A stretch of 64,000 nt of DNA. Origin: Ypsolopha sequella (lineage: Eukaryota > Arthropoda > Insecta > Lepidoptera > Ypsolophidae). Of this stretch, positions 39,301 to 47,700 are shown in pieces. Within the stretch, counting starts at the first letter, position 1; every line of letters starts with the position of its first letter. A program made the translations under genes and the position numbers. The stretch lies in contig OW203983.1 of the NCBI GenBank assembly GCA_934047225.1, positions 40,234,310 through 40,298,309 on the forward strand. The letters run 5' to 3'. Below the pieces are notes generated by a model that saw nothing but the letters and a program-made list of their open reading frames with translations, made no database searches and was not told where the DNA came from.

Positions 39301-42016
39301 GTACCTTAAATACTGTAGTATATTTAGTATCAGCATTTCACCCGTGCGGTAGCCGGGACGGGTCGCTAGTAGGTTATAAGGGTTGTTGATAAAATAACCG
39401 CCTAAACGCGGGTGGGCGAAAGGCTAGCAGGATAACAAATCTTGTTGATAAAATTGGGTTTACTAGCAGCTAGCAGAGCAGCAAAATGCACTACTATTTT
39501 TGTAATTTTTTATTAAAACTATACCTATAACCGCTATGTTTCTCTAGCCCTACAAATGTGGTAGGTAATTAATTAATTATACATATTAATTTCTTAATTA
39601 GATATGAGTTTTTACCCCGCAGGGAGATAGCAAACGGGACTCCCGTGTACACTTCGACGGGAGCGTACGTGGGAGATTCTAAACGAGCCGCCGCCCTGGG
39701 GATATCTCTAGTCTGCATATCAAGAATTATTATGGCGCTGCCGGGAATGAGTGAGTGAACTATCAAATGATGGGAATCAATGAAAATAATTAAATACAAA
39801 CCAGTGGGTCTACCGCGTAATTCTCATTTTCATCAACATCAACTTGAGATTGAAATTTGTCGTGCGTGCGACGACGCCCGCCTAACATGCCATCTCTTTT
39901 GCACGCGTTGAATTTCGCATGCATTTGCTTGAAGTTGATACAAATGAGAATTACACGGTAGAGCCCCTGAACATGTGTCAACACAAATTCATTTCAGCCA
40001 TAACCCCCATGATAACCAACTACGTGGCATCACGTGGACTATTCAATCGGTTCCCGCGAGGAGAGATGCCACTGCAGCTCTTTTTGGTCGGCATTTGTGT
40101 GACCTTCGCGACGCCGTTGTGTTGCGCCTTGTTCAAGCAACAAGCGGCGTTTAGTGTCGCTGGCTTGGAACCAGATTTGAAGGTGGGTAAAGCAACTGTT
40201 TCCTTGGTCAAAGGAAAGATGGGTAGCCGTTTCGATGTTATTTGATTCTTAGATGTTGCTACAGAATTGAGTAATACCTATTATACTTAAAGTGGTCTCA
40301 ATGAGGTATTGAGAGGATAAACTCAAAATGGAGAAATGATTTTACTGATATATTTTCTTACCAGATCTTTTTGTTTAAAATTTTTAACAATATAGTTATT
40401 TGTCCTCAATTAGGTACTTCCCAAATTTAATATTATAATCCCTGTGCCCGGGTTGTTAATTACAGTCCATTTTATCTTCGTTCAGCAAGAACCAATGTTG
40501 GTAAATACTCGATTATAAATAGAATGTGCAGACAGCATAATGTACTTTTTGTAAAAGATCCTCAGGTTTTTACTTGTTTTCTTGTCCTTTTATAAAATAC
40601 AAACTACACTTGATAAAATCATGTACCTAATAAATTGATTGTACTTATACATATTATCATAGACCACGGCTTTCCTCTGAACATCACTATGAATATTTAT
40701 CAAATACATTAAAATGTATTACGTGTAAGTTATTTATTTAATAGACGATAAGTTTTGAATAGTTTGTACATAACAATTGGATATGAGTAATATTTTCTTG
40801 TTTACATACTTTTTAGAGCGTGATTTTACAGTAGTGGTGTTTTAGTTTTTATTCTCATTATTTATTTAAATTATTTTGGGTATTTAATAATTTCGTGATT
40901 TCGTGATAAAGTATACGCAGAGCCGCTTTACATATACATACGTATTTATTATATAATATTTTGGGAAGGATTGGAGTGAATCTTCATTTTATAGAAATTA
41001 TTCCCAATTATCGGGTGTAGACAAGCAAAGCCGCAAGCAACAGCTAACACTATATATATATATTTGAAATGTGCGAATTAAGCCCTTTCATTTGATACCC
41101 AATACGGCATAATAAAGAATTATTTTTTTTAGTTCATGTCTTTATACCCTCTAGAGGGCGCTATATTCAATTTAATATAACGTCACGTAGCCTATAACCA
41201 GCGGACGATTAAGACGCTTCCAACAATACCTCGTTTAAGGTAGAGCCACTGAGTGATGGCACTTATGACAGCTGCATTTAGTGATGAGGTACATTTCAAA
41301 TTTCGGTTAAAAATACAAATCAAGTGTGAGTTTACTCAACATTAGACACGTCATTCAACATTCAACATAATTATACAAAAGGAGAATGTGCCAAAACCAG
41401 TGGCGTAGCTATCGGACGGCTATGCGGTGTAGTGCCCCGGGCACCCAAGAGATGTTTAAATATCTAAATCGAAAAAAGTATTTTACTATCATTTATTTTC
41501 GTTTAGTTTAACTTCCTCATTGTTTTGTTTTTAATTAAATATTATTGAGTAACTTGGCGACCTCAAACACGACCTATAAAAAATGAGAAACTTTTTAAAA
41601 AAAAATTCTTTGTTTCTATACGAATTCTATTGCACAATAAAGCAACATTCAAATCGAAAAATAATAACCGAAACAAGTAGTACATCACTATCAACAATGA
41701 AGTATTACATTTTTTAATTCACACTTGCTTATAAATAATTACGATACTTTGTAGGCATTTAAACGTCATAGGCGCCATCACTCAGTGGCTCTACTGTAGT
41801 CAAATTATGATAAGTAGTTTAGAAGTTATGAAAGAACAGATAAACATTCATACATATATACCGGTCAAAATCATAACCCTCCTTTTTCCTTCGCCGTAAT
41901 CGGGTAAACATGTGAATATTTGTTATTTTTTTTAAAGTTTATATTTCTGGTTTCAGGAGGTGATTGAGAAGAAATTCCCTAAGGAGAAGGAGGTTATCTT
42001 TAACAAAGGATTGTAA
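18224..42016 (+). CDS. Sfxn1-3: Sideroflexin, SFXN1/3 type (complete, 8 exons, 317 aa)
   Basis: Mitochondrial inner-membrane carrier of the sideroflexin (tricarboxylate/iron carrier) family; SFXN1 and SFXN3 in mammals import serine into mitochondria for one-carbon metabolism. Exons: 18224-18369, 20511-20665, 22755-22872, 24792-24867, 38408-38493, 39623-39750, 39998-40182, 41957-42016, all GT-AG, together 954 nt including the stop. Landmarks: GRAKHFF at 18-24; HPDTGEK at 75-81; [21 protein letters not shown] in exon 3; [18 protein letters not shown] in exon 5; ALPGM in exon 6; [12 protein letters not shown] in exon 7; C-terminal FNKGL. Hydrophobic segments in exons 3-7 fit about five membrane helices. 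Typical family length is 320-330, so nothing is missing. The C-terminal part resembles SFXN1/3 more than SFXN2. The acceptor-like TTTTCAG at 18205-18211 suggests an upstream non-coding exon. Confidence 0.96.
19811..19936. mobile_element. MITE family M1, copy 3
   Basis: TGTGTCGGTTCGGCGTAACA and TTGACAGGACTAACCTTATT mark the left half; the right arm is shortened (CTACTATCAAATTACACTGAATCGACA). In sideroflexin intron 1. Confidence 0.75.
20511..20665 (+). CDS. Sfxn1-3: Sideroflexin exon 2
   Basis: Acceptor ATTCACAG, donor GGCT|GTAAGT; completes a Lys codon, then 51 codons. Contains [19 protein letters not shown] followed by TGEK, the sideroflexin signature, and ends at ITG plus a split Cys codon. 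Confidence 0.96.
20709..20882 (+). mobile_element. Helitron-type remnant ending in CTAG
   Basis: Contains ACGCAACGGATTTTGATGCG and AGGTTTATATGTATAATACA, and ends CCCGTGCAAAGCCGGAGCGG GTCGCTAG: a short GC-rich hairpin just before a CTAG terminus, the classic Helitron 3' end, in a form common in Lepidoptera. A longer relative is at 38846-39368. Non-autonomous. Confidence 0.75.
21550..22003 (+). repeat. ~455-bp dispersed repeat R2, copy 2
   Basis: Same orientation and content as 17275-17728 (for example CGTTGCGTGATCATTAGTAT and TATAATCGCCTCTATC), with scattered substitutions. In sideroflexin intron 2. Confidence 0.75.
22300..22564. mobile_element. Fold-back element
   Basis: GATATCGAGGGCATCAAACT...GTCTACA on the left pairs with TGTAGATACGCCCTTTCAGC...GAGGCCCTCGATATC on the right, with arms of ~40 bp. 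About 265 bp, in sideroflexin intron 2. Confidence 0.7.
22755..22872 (+). CDS. Sfxn1-3: Sideroflexin exon 3
   Basis: Acceptor GTCGCCAG, donor AAAAC|GTGAGT. Encodes [20 protein letters not shown] and NYTNRSG; the FWQW-N-Q-FNA-VNYTNR block is nearly invariant in the family. Confidence 0.96.
22892..23260. mobile_element. GC-rich fold-back family M17, copy 1
   Basis: Unusually GC-rich for this region. The ends ACCGGTCGGCCACTGCTTCA...GGCTTCGAG and CCAGAAGCCTGAAACTGTGG are imperfect inverted repeats. It shares almost its whole length with 49051-49432. It starts 19 bp after the sideroflexin exon 3 donor. Several 60-118 codon open frames on both strands here are by-products of GC content. Confidence 0.75.
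23729..23953. mobile_element. Fold-back (MITE-like) element
   Basis: CCCGATTTCTGAAAGGCCAA...GTTAACAGTAGATTAAA at left mirrors TTTAATCTACTGTTAACATT...GGCCTTTCAGAAACCGGG at right: arms of ~45 bp. About 225 bp, in sideroflexin intron 3. Confidence 0.72.
24121..24342 (+). pseudogene. LINE reverse-transcriptase C-terminal fragment
   Basis: Open frame of 73 codons with [40 protein letters not shown] and [10 protein letters not shown], ending in TAG. This is the C-terminal tail I know from lepidopteran non-LTR retrotransposon polyproteins ([21 protein letters not shown]). The reverse-transcriptase core is not present upstream, so the copy is 5'-truncated. It lies in sideroflexin intron 3. Confidence 0.75.
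24792..24867 (+). CDS. Sfxn1-3: Sideroflexin exon 4
   Basis: Acceptor GTTCCAG, donor GTGAAG|GTAAGA; 1 base plus 25 codons, [20 protein letters not shown] then NSKVK. A small-residue-rich hydrophobic helix, consistent with a membrane segment. Confidence 0.92.
25045..25592. mobile_element. ~545-bp inverted-repeat element family M2, copy 1
   Basis: Left end GGATAGGATAATCGGATCGA then TATATACC...AAAGTTGGAA; right end TTTTCCAACTTCAG...ATATATCGATCCGATTATTC. Interior arms also pair (GTTTGTAGGTGTGGAGTCGG with CCGACTCCACACCTACAAAC). A second copy is at 60228-60746. Probably a non-autonomous DNA transposon. Confidence 0.8.
26722..27262 (-). mobile_element. CGGCCAAGTGCGA-type repeat, reverse copy
   Basis: Reverse-oriented: the right edge reads GGGTTCCGTACC...GCGCGAGTCCAACTCGCACC, and the left part has TTCCGTACACGAAGG and GTCTGTCTGTCCGTCC. 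Same group as 14179-14972 and 36816-37620. Confidence 0.6.
27426..27536 (+). pseudogene. Jockey/CR1-like LINE ORF2 3' end
   Basis: Encodes [20 protein letters not shown] then [16 protein letters not shown] and TAA, matching the usual last residues of jockey/CR1-type reverse transcriptase ORFs (LWN-LP--IR----FK--LK-HL). A 3' tail with AGAATAAAGAATACC ends near 27640. 5'-truncated; in sideroflexin intron 4. Confidence 0.75.
28023..28857. mobile_element. 835-bp near-perfect palindrome
   Basis: The left arm 28023-~28410 is mirrored by ~28475-28857 about a centre at 28440. Paired landmarks: GCTGACGACC / GGTCGTCAG, CGATAAAACTC / GAGTTTTATCG, GGCTATGTTCCCAATAC / GTATTGGGAACATAGCC, TTAATTATAATTAGGAAAAA / TTTTTCCTAATTATAATTAA, GGTGGTGGAATGATAAC / GTTATCATTCCACCACC. 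The arms differ by small changes, so they have diverged since formation. No coding frame spans it. The transcript of the host intron would form a hairpin of nearly 400 bp. Confidence 0.85.
30129..30284. mobile_element. MITE family M3, copy 1 (palindromic, ~156 bp)
   Basis: GGTCTACCACGTAATTCTGA at left pairs with TCAGAATTACGTGGTAGAC at right, through TCAACATCAACTTGAGATTG; the loop carries GCGACGACGCCCGCCTAACA. Copies at 39806-39966 and (half) 45702-45810. Confidence 0.82.
31270..33090. mobile_element. ~1.8-kb nested inverted repeat
   Basis: The outer arms 31270-~31860 and ~32575-33090 are reverse complements with mismatches. Pairs include GATAAATCGCCAAGT / ACTTGGCGATTTAT, TGTTTGTCTGTCTGTCCGTT / the complement of AACGGACAAACAGACAAACA, and TACAAGGTTTTCCTTAAG / its mirror at ~32595. 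A second, off-centre hairpin at 32307-32528 (AAGTCTGCTGTATGCATAAA...CATA against TATGTTTATGCATATAGCAA) sits between them. No transposase recognised. Confidence 0.75.
32307..32528. mobile_element. Fold-back element nested in the 31270-33090 inverted repeat
   Basis: AAGAAAACTTATAGTTAAAA at left, complement at right (CTTTTAACAATAAATTTTCTT), centre ~32417, different from the centre of the outer repeat (~32200). It could be a later insertion or part of the loop. Confidence 0.6.
33905..34060 (-). mobile_element. Degenerate SINE 3' part
   Basis: CCGTCACGATATTATTATGT...GGAGTGTCTGAAATGTTCCGAG and TTTACGTCCCGACGTGAT align with the 3' half of the SINE at 51300-51649 (CGTCACGACATGAATT, GTGTCAGAGGTGTTCCGAG, TTACGTCCTAACGCGATG). 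The tRNA-like head is missing. Confidence 0.55.
34306..34740 (+). mobile_element. CGGCCAAGTGCG-type repeat, partial copy
   Basis: Starts CCGGCCAAGTGCGTGTCGGG and shares with 14179-14560 the segments GAGGGGACTAAAAGTTTGGC, TAGCTGTGATAGTTTTCCTT and ATGGTCTTCTCATACCCC. The 3' end is missing. Confidence 0.65.
35641..35735. repeat. Hairpin around an ACACTCGCTACGCTCGTGTT core
   Basis: GGGCGTAAAAGCAATAAATT pairs with AATTTATTCCTTTGCGCCC; the centre is itself palindromic. Short fold-back of a type frequent in moth genomes. Confidence 0.55.
36109..36241. repeat. Fold-back element with GGAATAAAG ends
   Basis: TGGAATAAAGCCTGTCTTTG...GGGCAGC...TGAACCC pairs with GGGTTCAATATGCCGCCC...GTAAGACACTGCTTTATTCC; the inner loop CTCAGGACTC...GAGTCCCTC also pairs. 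Confidence 0.6.
36816..37620 (+). mobile_element. CGGCCAAGTGCGAGTCAGAC repeat, long copy
   Basis: Starts CCGGCCAAGTGCGAGTCAGACTCGCG...GGGTTCCGTATT and ends AAGTTATGAGG...GGATGGACGGACGGACAACG...GTCTCACC. The interior repeats ATCAACTTTT and GGGGGGGACATAC in two diverged tandem blocks (~36980 and ~37290). Confidence 0.65.
37711..38075 (+). repeat. Dispersed repeat R1, full copy (plus)
   Basis: CATCCATCAGCCTAGTTCGT...CCACTGCTGGACATAAGCC through CACACACGCTGGGCAGGCGG, CACTGGTGCGAGGG (complement) and CTCGAGCCCGGCATCAGCTC-like end. Other copies: 44826-44965 (partial), 46428-46773 and 48110-48468 (reverse). One frame on the minus strand ([19 protein letters not shown]) is partly shared between copies, suggesting a piece of a retrotransposon ORF. 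Confidence 0.75.
38408..38493 (+). CDS. Sfxn1-3: Sideroflexin exon 5
   Basis: Acceptor ACATTTCAG, donor AGCGC|GTGAGT. Encodes [20 protein letters not shown] then INIPMMRS, matching the VPF-A-V-AN-INIP-MR block conserved in sideroflexins. Confidence 0.95.
38846..39368 (+). mobile_element. Helitron-type element ending in CTAG, with internal insertion
   Basis: The same block as 20709-20882 (ACGCAACGGATTTTGATGCG, GTTTATATGTATAATACATG), then ~340 bp of other sequence, then CACCCGTGCGGTAGCCGGGA then CGGGTCGCTAG with the terminal hairpin and CTAG. Either a longer Helitron relative or one interrupted by an insertion. In sideroflexin intron 5. Confidence 0.65.
39623..39750 (+). CDS. Sfxn1-3: Sideroflexin exon 6
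   Basis: Acceptor ACCCCGCAG, donor GAATGA|GTGAGT. Encodes [10 protein letters not shown]...[12 protein letters not shown] and the helix [14 protein letters not shown]. Family members have S-AA--GI--V--SRI-MA-P-M here. Confidence 0.94.
39806..39966. mobile_element. MITE family M3, copy 2, filling a short intron
   Basis: GGGTCTACCGCGTAATTCTC at left, GAGAATTACACGGTAGAGCC at right, with the GACGCCCGCCTAACATGCCA loop. It occupies about 160 of the 247 bp of sideroflexin intron 6 and ends 31 bp before the exon 7 acceptor. Confidence 0.85.
39998..40182 (+). CDS. Sfxn1-3: Sideroflexin exon 7
   Basis: Acceptor CATTTCAG, donor TTGAAG|GTGGGT. Encodes [13 protein letters not shown], the helix [20 protein letters not shown] then LF, and the VAGLEPDLK tail region. 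The preceding intron is only 247 bp and mostly MITE. Confidence 0.95.
41240..41794. mobile_element. ~555-bp element with 21-bp terminal inverted repeats
   Basis: GTAGAGCCACTGAGTGATGG+C at 41240 is repeated inverted as GCCATCACTCAGTGGCTCTAC ending at 41794. The interior is AT-rich with no frame. Non-autonomous DNA transposon of unknown superfamily, in sideroflexin intron 7. Confidence 0.75.
41957..42016 (+). CDS. Sfxn1-3: Sideroflexin exon 8 (stop)
   Basis: Acceptor GGTTTCAG. 19 codons, [19 protein letters not shown], then TAA at 42014-42016. The C-terminal FNKGL is invariant in animal sideroflexins. Confidence 0.95.
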   Translation, partial: EVIEKKFPKEKEVIFNKGL

Positions 42017-42890
42017 GGTGGTTTGTTTCAGGCATGGTAGATACTGGACATAAAGTCAATTAGTAATCACTGTAGTAACCAAGAGAACCCTCCTAGGTTC
42101 CTTTCTGAGGATGGAACCTTAATATATAAGCTTGGAGCTTAAAAAGTACACGATAGATTTTCGTTAAAAAACACAAATTTAAGCAAAAAACGAAAGGCAA
42201 TTTAATTGTATAATTCGGACACTAAATTCCGGGCTTCATGCAATGGACTTGGTTAGCGTTTTAGCGATACAATATCAGGGTCAGGAAATCGATTCCACTG
42301 CCACGATATATACATTTAGAACCACGTTTCTTATCGTGATAATAAATATAGAAAATCTAGCACAGCTCAGGCTCTAAGTCAAATTGTTAGTAGGAGAATG
42401 TATACTTTTATAGCATTTAATTTTTCTTGAACGCGTTTCATGGTCACTTAAGCTGCGATTACGATATATTTTGTTGTTATATACAATTTACATTCCTGAA
42501 ATTATTATACTACTTTAATGATATCTTTCACTATCATCGTTTTTATTATGCTTGCTAAAATCAATTTGCTAATAATATTTTTTATACAAAGTTATATTAT
42601 TTTGAATATTTTATGCTCAATTATGTGATATTTTACTGACTTTAGTTAAACATTTATTTATACCTGAAGTTTTTATAGTGATTTGTAAATACTTAGTCCA
42701 GTCACTAAAATTGTCCAAGATAAATAAACATTCCAGGGTTGATGTCATATTATGGTTCTGACCAAATTTATAATTTATTTTGCATATAATTCATCTGTTC
42801 CTAACATATTCTGACAATAATGAATGTTTAATTAAGTAACTGCGTAAGGTTTACGTATATAGGTATATTGAATTAATGACAAAGGTACAA

Positions 42891-42896
42891 AATAAA
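42891..42896 (+). other. Candidate polyadenylation signal of sideroflexin
   Basis: AATAAA about 875 bp after the stop codon, followed by a GT-rich stretch. AATAAA also occurs near 42722, so the true end of the 3' untranslated region is uncertain. Confidence 0.4.
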
Positions 42897-42952
42897 GTGT
42901 ACAAACGTTATAATGGATTTTTACTTTCTTAAACTTTATCGGTGTTACTACA

Positions 42953-43075
42953 AAACCGTGTTTAACTTTTGACAGGGTTTAAATCTGTTGCTGTCACTCT
43001 TTTAAAATATGAAAGAAAAAGCGACAACAACAGATTTAAACACTGTCTAAAGTTAAACACCGTTTTGTAGTAACA
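42953..43075. mobile_element. ~123-bp palindromic MITE between the convergent genes
   Basis: TGTTACTACAAAACCGTGTT...TAAATCTGTTG pairs with CAACAGATTTAAACACTGTC...GTTTTGTAGTAACA. It sits about 60 bp past the candidate sideroflexin polyadenylation signal. Confidence 0.8.
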
Positions 43076-43267
43076 ATGTTTGTTTCCTGTGTTATTTAGG
43101 GTATTCCCTTAAGGCGATATATATTATGTGAAAAAAATACGGGTGTTTATTTTCTGTGTATTTCATGAAACACAAGAAAAATTTAAATAAATTTCTGGTA
43201 TACGCATTTTGACTATATAATCTAGGGTTTTGAGATTGGAAAACATGTTTGAATAAAGTTTCCTCAG

Positions 43268-43528
43268 TAGAAATAATTGTTGAAATGAGGTCTTCAAGCA
43301 CACTTTTTCTCCTCGTTCAACGAATAGGAACCATATAAAGAACTCAAACATATTTTATTAGGTGTGTTTCAACAATATCTAGAGATTTGATATTTGAAAT
43401 TTTGTTACCTATTTTAGTTTTTTTAATAAAAATATTAAACCAACTTTTTTCACTTTTGCCCCTCTCGCACTGCGCGATTTTTCACTTGGAGTGACAGTGA
43501 CAAAAATAAAATTCGCATAGCCTCTTAA
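43268..43528 (+). repeat. ~260-bp repeat R5, copy 1
   Basis: TAGAAATAATTGTTGAAATG...CTCTCGCACTGCGCGATTTTTC...GCATAGCCTCTTAA, duplicated at 44966-45219. It lies just past the expected 3' end of the zinc-finger gene. A diverged relative appears at ~50335-50450. Confidence 0.75.
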
Positions 43529-43575
43529 AAGTAAAGACTTTATAAATAAGAGACGTTTTGTATTAAAAGTACATA

Positions 43576-43581
43576 TTTATT
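43576..43581 (-). other. Candidate polyadenylation signal of the zinc-finger gene
   Basis: AATAAA on the minus strand about 920 bp after the stop codon. Several other AATAAA-like words occur nearby, so this is only a candidate. Confidence 0.3.
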
Positions 43582-43949
43582 TACATTTAAGTACTTAAAA
43601 TATAAACATACAATTATTATTACAATACAAAATGCACATTTTATTATACTTAACCAAAAATCATCAGTATATTGACTTGAGTTTAGAAGTATACAAGGCT
43701 TAATATAAGCCATTAATAGTTACGGAGTTATTCATACTTAATTTATTTGATAGACGCATAATATGTGTTTAAAAATACATATAAATGTAAATATAATTTA
43801 CAAACAATAATCTGGCGCAGACAAAGCTAAGTACTTCAAAATAATAATACTTGTGGATATATACACTCAGAGGCATAATTAGAGGAACGTAAAAAAAAAT
43901 TATGTGAAGTTAGTTACTAAAAATTTTCATGGTTCTTTTTTTAGTATAT

Positions 43950-44017
43950 ATTGGTTTTTTTCATTAAGCTTTCCAAAAGTAATTATTGGTTTTTTTCATT
44001 AAGCTTTCCAAAAGTAA
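43950..44017 (+). repeat. 34-bp tandem duplication
   Basis: TTGGTTTTTTTCATTAAGCT then TTCCAAAAGTAA occurs twice in a row, identical apart from the junction. In the putative 3' untranslated region of the zinc-finger gene. Confidence 0.85.
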
Positions 44018-44497
44018 TGTTTGTTTTAACTTTATGAAAGTTTTGGACTCATAAATTACTTACAACTAATCGGTAGTAATAATGGGCAACATTTCTTAAG
44101 TTTTAATTCTCTCATGGGATAATTTGTTAACAATATTCTAGTCATAAGTTTTCACTAAGGACTTAACTTTTCAAGGAGTAATGCTATTGCAATGTTGAAA
44201 TCGTGTTTTCACTCTGTGTCTGTGTTTAACAAGCATTTATTTTTACTTGATGCACTAATTCGACCCAAATCTTGCATGAACATAGCAAAAAGACTGCTTT
44301 ATCGAAACAAAATCACAAAACGGTAATACCCAATGAAAATAAAAAAACAAGTCACTAAAAACTTAAATCGAACCTTATCTTGCGTTCCCCAAAATATGTC
44401 CATGAGTGTATATGCCGTACATTCCTACCAAGTACGAGAGCAGATCTCAATTCATTACAATAGCAAAAATACCAACGATGATGGCAGCAATAAAAAG

Positions 44498-44737
44498 CTA
44501 GACATCGTTATAAGTAATATACGCATTGATGTACTCGCCGGAAGTGTCCACCAGCAGCTTGGGTTCCGGCTGAGGTACGGCTGCTTCCATCTCCTTCCTT
44601 CGCTTCCTATTCTTCTTGTCCCAAGGCGCGTACGGTATCTTCAGGTGGACGGTCTGAATGTGCAGCTTGACAGCGCTGCTCTGTGTGAAGCGACGGTGGC
44701 AGTGCTCGCATTCGTAGCGCTTCTCACCTGTGTGCAC
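44498..44737 (-). CDS. ZAD zinc-finger gene exon 13 (finger 13, C-terminus, stop)
   Basis: 79 codons plus TAG, acceptor [27 protein letters not shown] then [11 protein letters not shown] completes finger 12 and gives finger 13; a basic stretch KKNRKRRK and a short tail ending YNDV follow. Confidence 0.93.
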   Translation of the reverse strand: MHTGEKRYECEHCHRRFTQSSAVKLHIQTVHLKIPYAPWDKKNRKRRKEMEAAVPQPEPKLLVDTSGEYINAYITYNDV

Positions 44738-47700
44738 CTAGCATAAAATTTTCGTGTTAGAGACTGCAAATAGTTAAATATCTATACTAATAATAGAGTA
44801 GTAAAAAGTGTCTGTACACCATCCACCATCCATCAGCCTAGTTCGTCCACTGCTGGACATAAGCCTTTACAGGACTTTGCCACTCCCGGCAGTCATCCTG
44901 GAAGAATTGCCCATACTCACACACGCTGGGCAGGCGGGTTGGTGAGCGCGGTGCCGGAACCCTCGATAGAAATAATTGTTGAAATGAATACACTTTTTCT
45001 CCTCGTTTGACCATATACAGAACTCAAACATATTTTATTAGGTGTGTTTCAACAATATGTAGAGATTTGATGTTTGAAATTTTGCTAGCTATTTTAGTTT
45101 TTTTAATAAAAATATAAAACCAACTTTTTTCCCTTTTGCCCTGAATCCGGCCCTCTCGCACTGCGCGATTTTTCGCTTGGAGTGACAGTGACAAAAATAA
45201 AATTCGCATAGCCTCTTAATTGGTAATCTCCATATTATGCTTTTCTTAAGTTTTCCAGTTCCATTAGCATTGAATAAATTATGTTAAGGTGTGTTAATTC
45301 GGAAACCATAAGCCGTATTTTAGAACCGGTGGCCTAAAAAACCTCATTAAAATTTCATAAAAAACCAGTGATTATTAATTATAAAAAAGTGGTCTATCTC
45401 TGGCACACCACAATCAGTATGATGTCTAAAATTCTCAAGTGACGTCATATCCGACAATTGTTTAAAAAATCATAAAAAAAATTGTTAAAATATGTCCAAA
45501 AATGTCATTATTCTCTGAAAAAAAATATTTAAAAAGAACTTTAAAAAATTAATCTATGGCAATTGGTGCTGCAACTTTTGAGATATGCAGCCGACGGATG
45601 TATACGTGGAATTCCCGTGTAAGGCCGATACACACCAAATGCGTGCGCAAGTTATATTGTATTGCGTGCACAACGCGTCAGTCTAGTTTCATACAACAAC
45701 TGGGGCTCTACCGCGTAATTCTCATTTGTATCAACTTCAAGCAAATGCATGCGAAATTCAACGCGTGCAAAAGAGATAGCATGTTAGGCGGGCGTCGACG
45801 CACGCACGCTGGTCATAGACGAATACAGCCTACAGACTTCTCATAACAGGCGACCGATTTCAGTCAACACATCTGACTGAACCAGCAGATACAATTTGCC
45901 ACTCCAAAATTATATGTTTCGGTAGGCCAAACCAAAATGGCTTCTATATTCATTACTTTAGTCTTCGTCTTCGGGAAAGATAAGTTTGTGGCGCTATACG
46001 TAAGATTGGAAGAGCCAATAGGATTGCAGTATCCCGTTTCGATTGTTGACAGAATTATTTGTACGCAAGATGTTGAACAATAGACGTCTTTCTGGGCTGT
46101 ATTGTCTATGCAACTGGTGCTGCCACGCACAACGCCACGCGTACGCATCGCTGTGTATCGGCCTTTTATTCATACAACAATTTGTATTTGTTCAGTACAA
46201 TCATTAGAACGTATACTCACAACAAGATGTCTATCCCTGTTGCTGGGCATGCTGAATCTTCTGTCACAGTGTGGACACGCGTACGGCTTCTCCCGTGTGT
46301 GAGTTCTCATGTGGACCAGGAGATTTGTATATTGCTGGAAATTATCAAAAATTACTATTAGGCACAAAAATATTTGAAGAAAGATGCTTAAAAATGACTT
46401 CGAATTTGTTTAGCAATAAGTCAAAGAGGTGGCAGAGCTGATGCCGGGCTCGACTGTGGAGGTACTACCATCTTACTTGGAGACCCCCTCGAAGTAATTC
46501 GGGGGAGAGTAAGAGGACAGCTCACAGGCAAAAAAACAGGAGGCCCACCATGCCTGGGACCGATGGATGGCGGTATATCCATCCCTAATAACCGGGCCTT
46601 ATATGGAACAAACTGGTGACGGGCAGCGGCGTCACTGGTGCGAGGGTTCCGGCTCCGCGCTCACCAACCCGCCTGCCCAGCGTGTGTGAGTATGGGCAAT
46701 TATTTCAGGATGACTGGCAAAGTCCTGGAAAGGCTTATGTCCAGCAATGGACGAACTAGGCTGATGGATGGAAGTCAAAGAGAGCATAAGTATGACGAAG
46801 GCAAATCTGTGCGTAGGACAAATCCCGAAGCATCAGCTTTCCGAAAAGAAAATACCTTTCCACAAGTGTATGTGCTTTGTACTTTCTGGAATACAGCCTT
46901 TTAACAAAAATGTTAGCATCTCTAGCAAGCATAAGCCATCATCCTATAAATGTTAAAGTAATCTACGTTGTACGGGAAAACCCACACATTTACCTAGTTT
47001 TCATAAATACAGTTCTTTCTTCAAGTCCGCAGTATGTACAGGCAAACCCGAACATTATGCTAGTATTATAAATTTGATTATATTTATTTATACCAGTTTC
47101 CTCATACATGGTGTACATGATAACTACATACATACATACCTATACATATACTCACGCCTGTCTCCCAAAAGGGTAGGCAGAAACTACAGATTTCCATCTG
47201 CTACGATCCTGATCTTTCGCCTATTCCACATCCATCAATCTAGTCATACAAGCTCTTCTATTACGGGTACTTTTGACATTGCCTTGTGTATTTACTTCCC
47301 TAAAAATGTATTTAGGGAAGTAAATTTTTAAATCGCTTTGTTTCACACGTTTTTCTATAGAAGTGGTTCAATATGACTAGTAGAGCATGTGGTTTAATTT
47401 TCTGAGCACGTCATTAATGCGCCCGGTCCAAGGCCGACAGTTTTGGGAGGAGACAATGACCCCCTGACCCCCCTGGTATCCGCCCTTTAAGCTAACCTAA
47501 TAAATTAAGCTAAGCTAATAAACACAAAGTATAAAATAAGTAGGTACCTAACCTGTTATTTAAAAAAAAAATCGCTTAGAATTGTTAACCTAGTTGTAAT
47601 TTCATATTTTATATAATATACGAGTAGTAAATGCTCCTATTAGGGCCTGTTTCACCACTTCCAGATAAGTGATATCCAGAAGATAAGTTTAAAAATGGAA

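Noticed and set aside
44333..44746. 137-codon open frame on the plus strand
   Set aside because: Antisense shadow of zinc-finger exon 13, which has clear finger motifs and splice sites on the minus strand.
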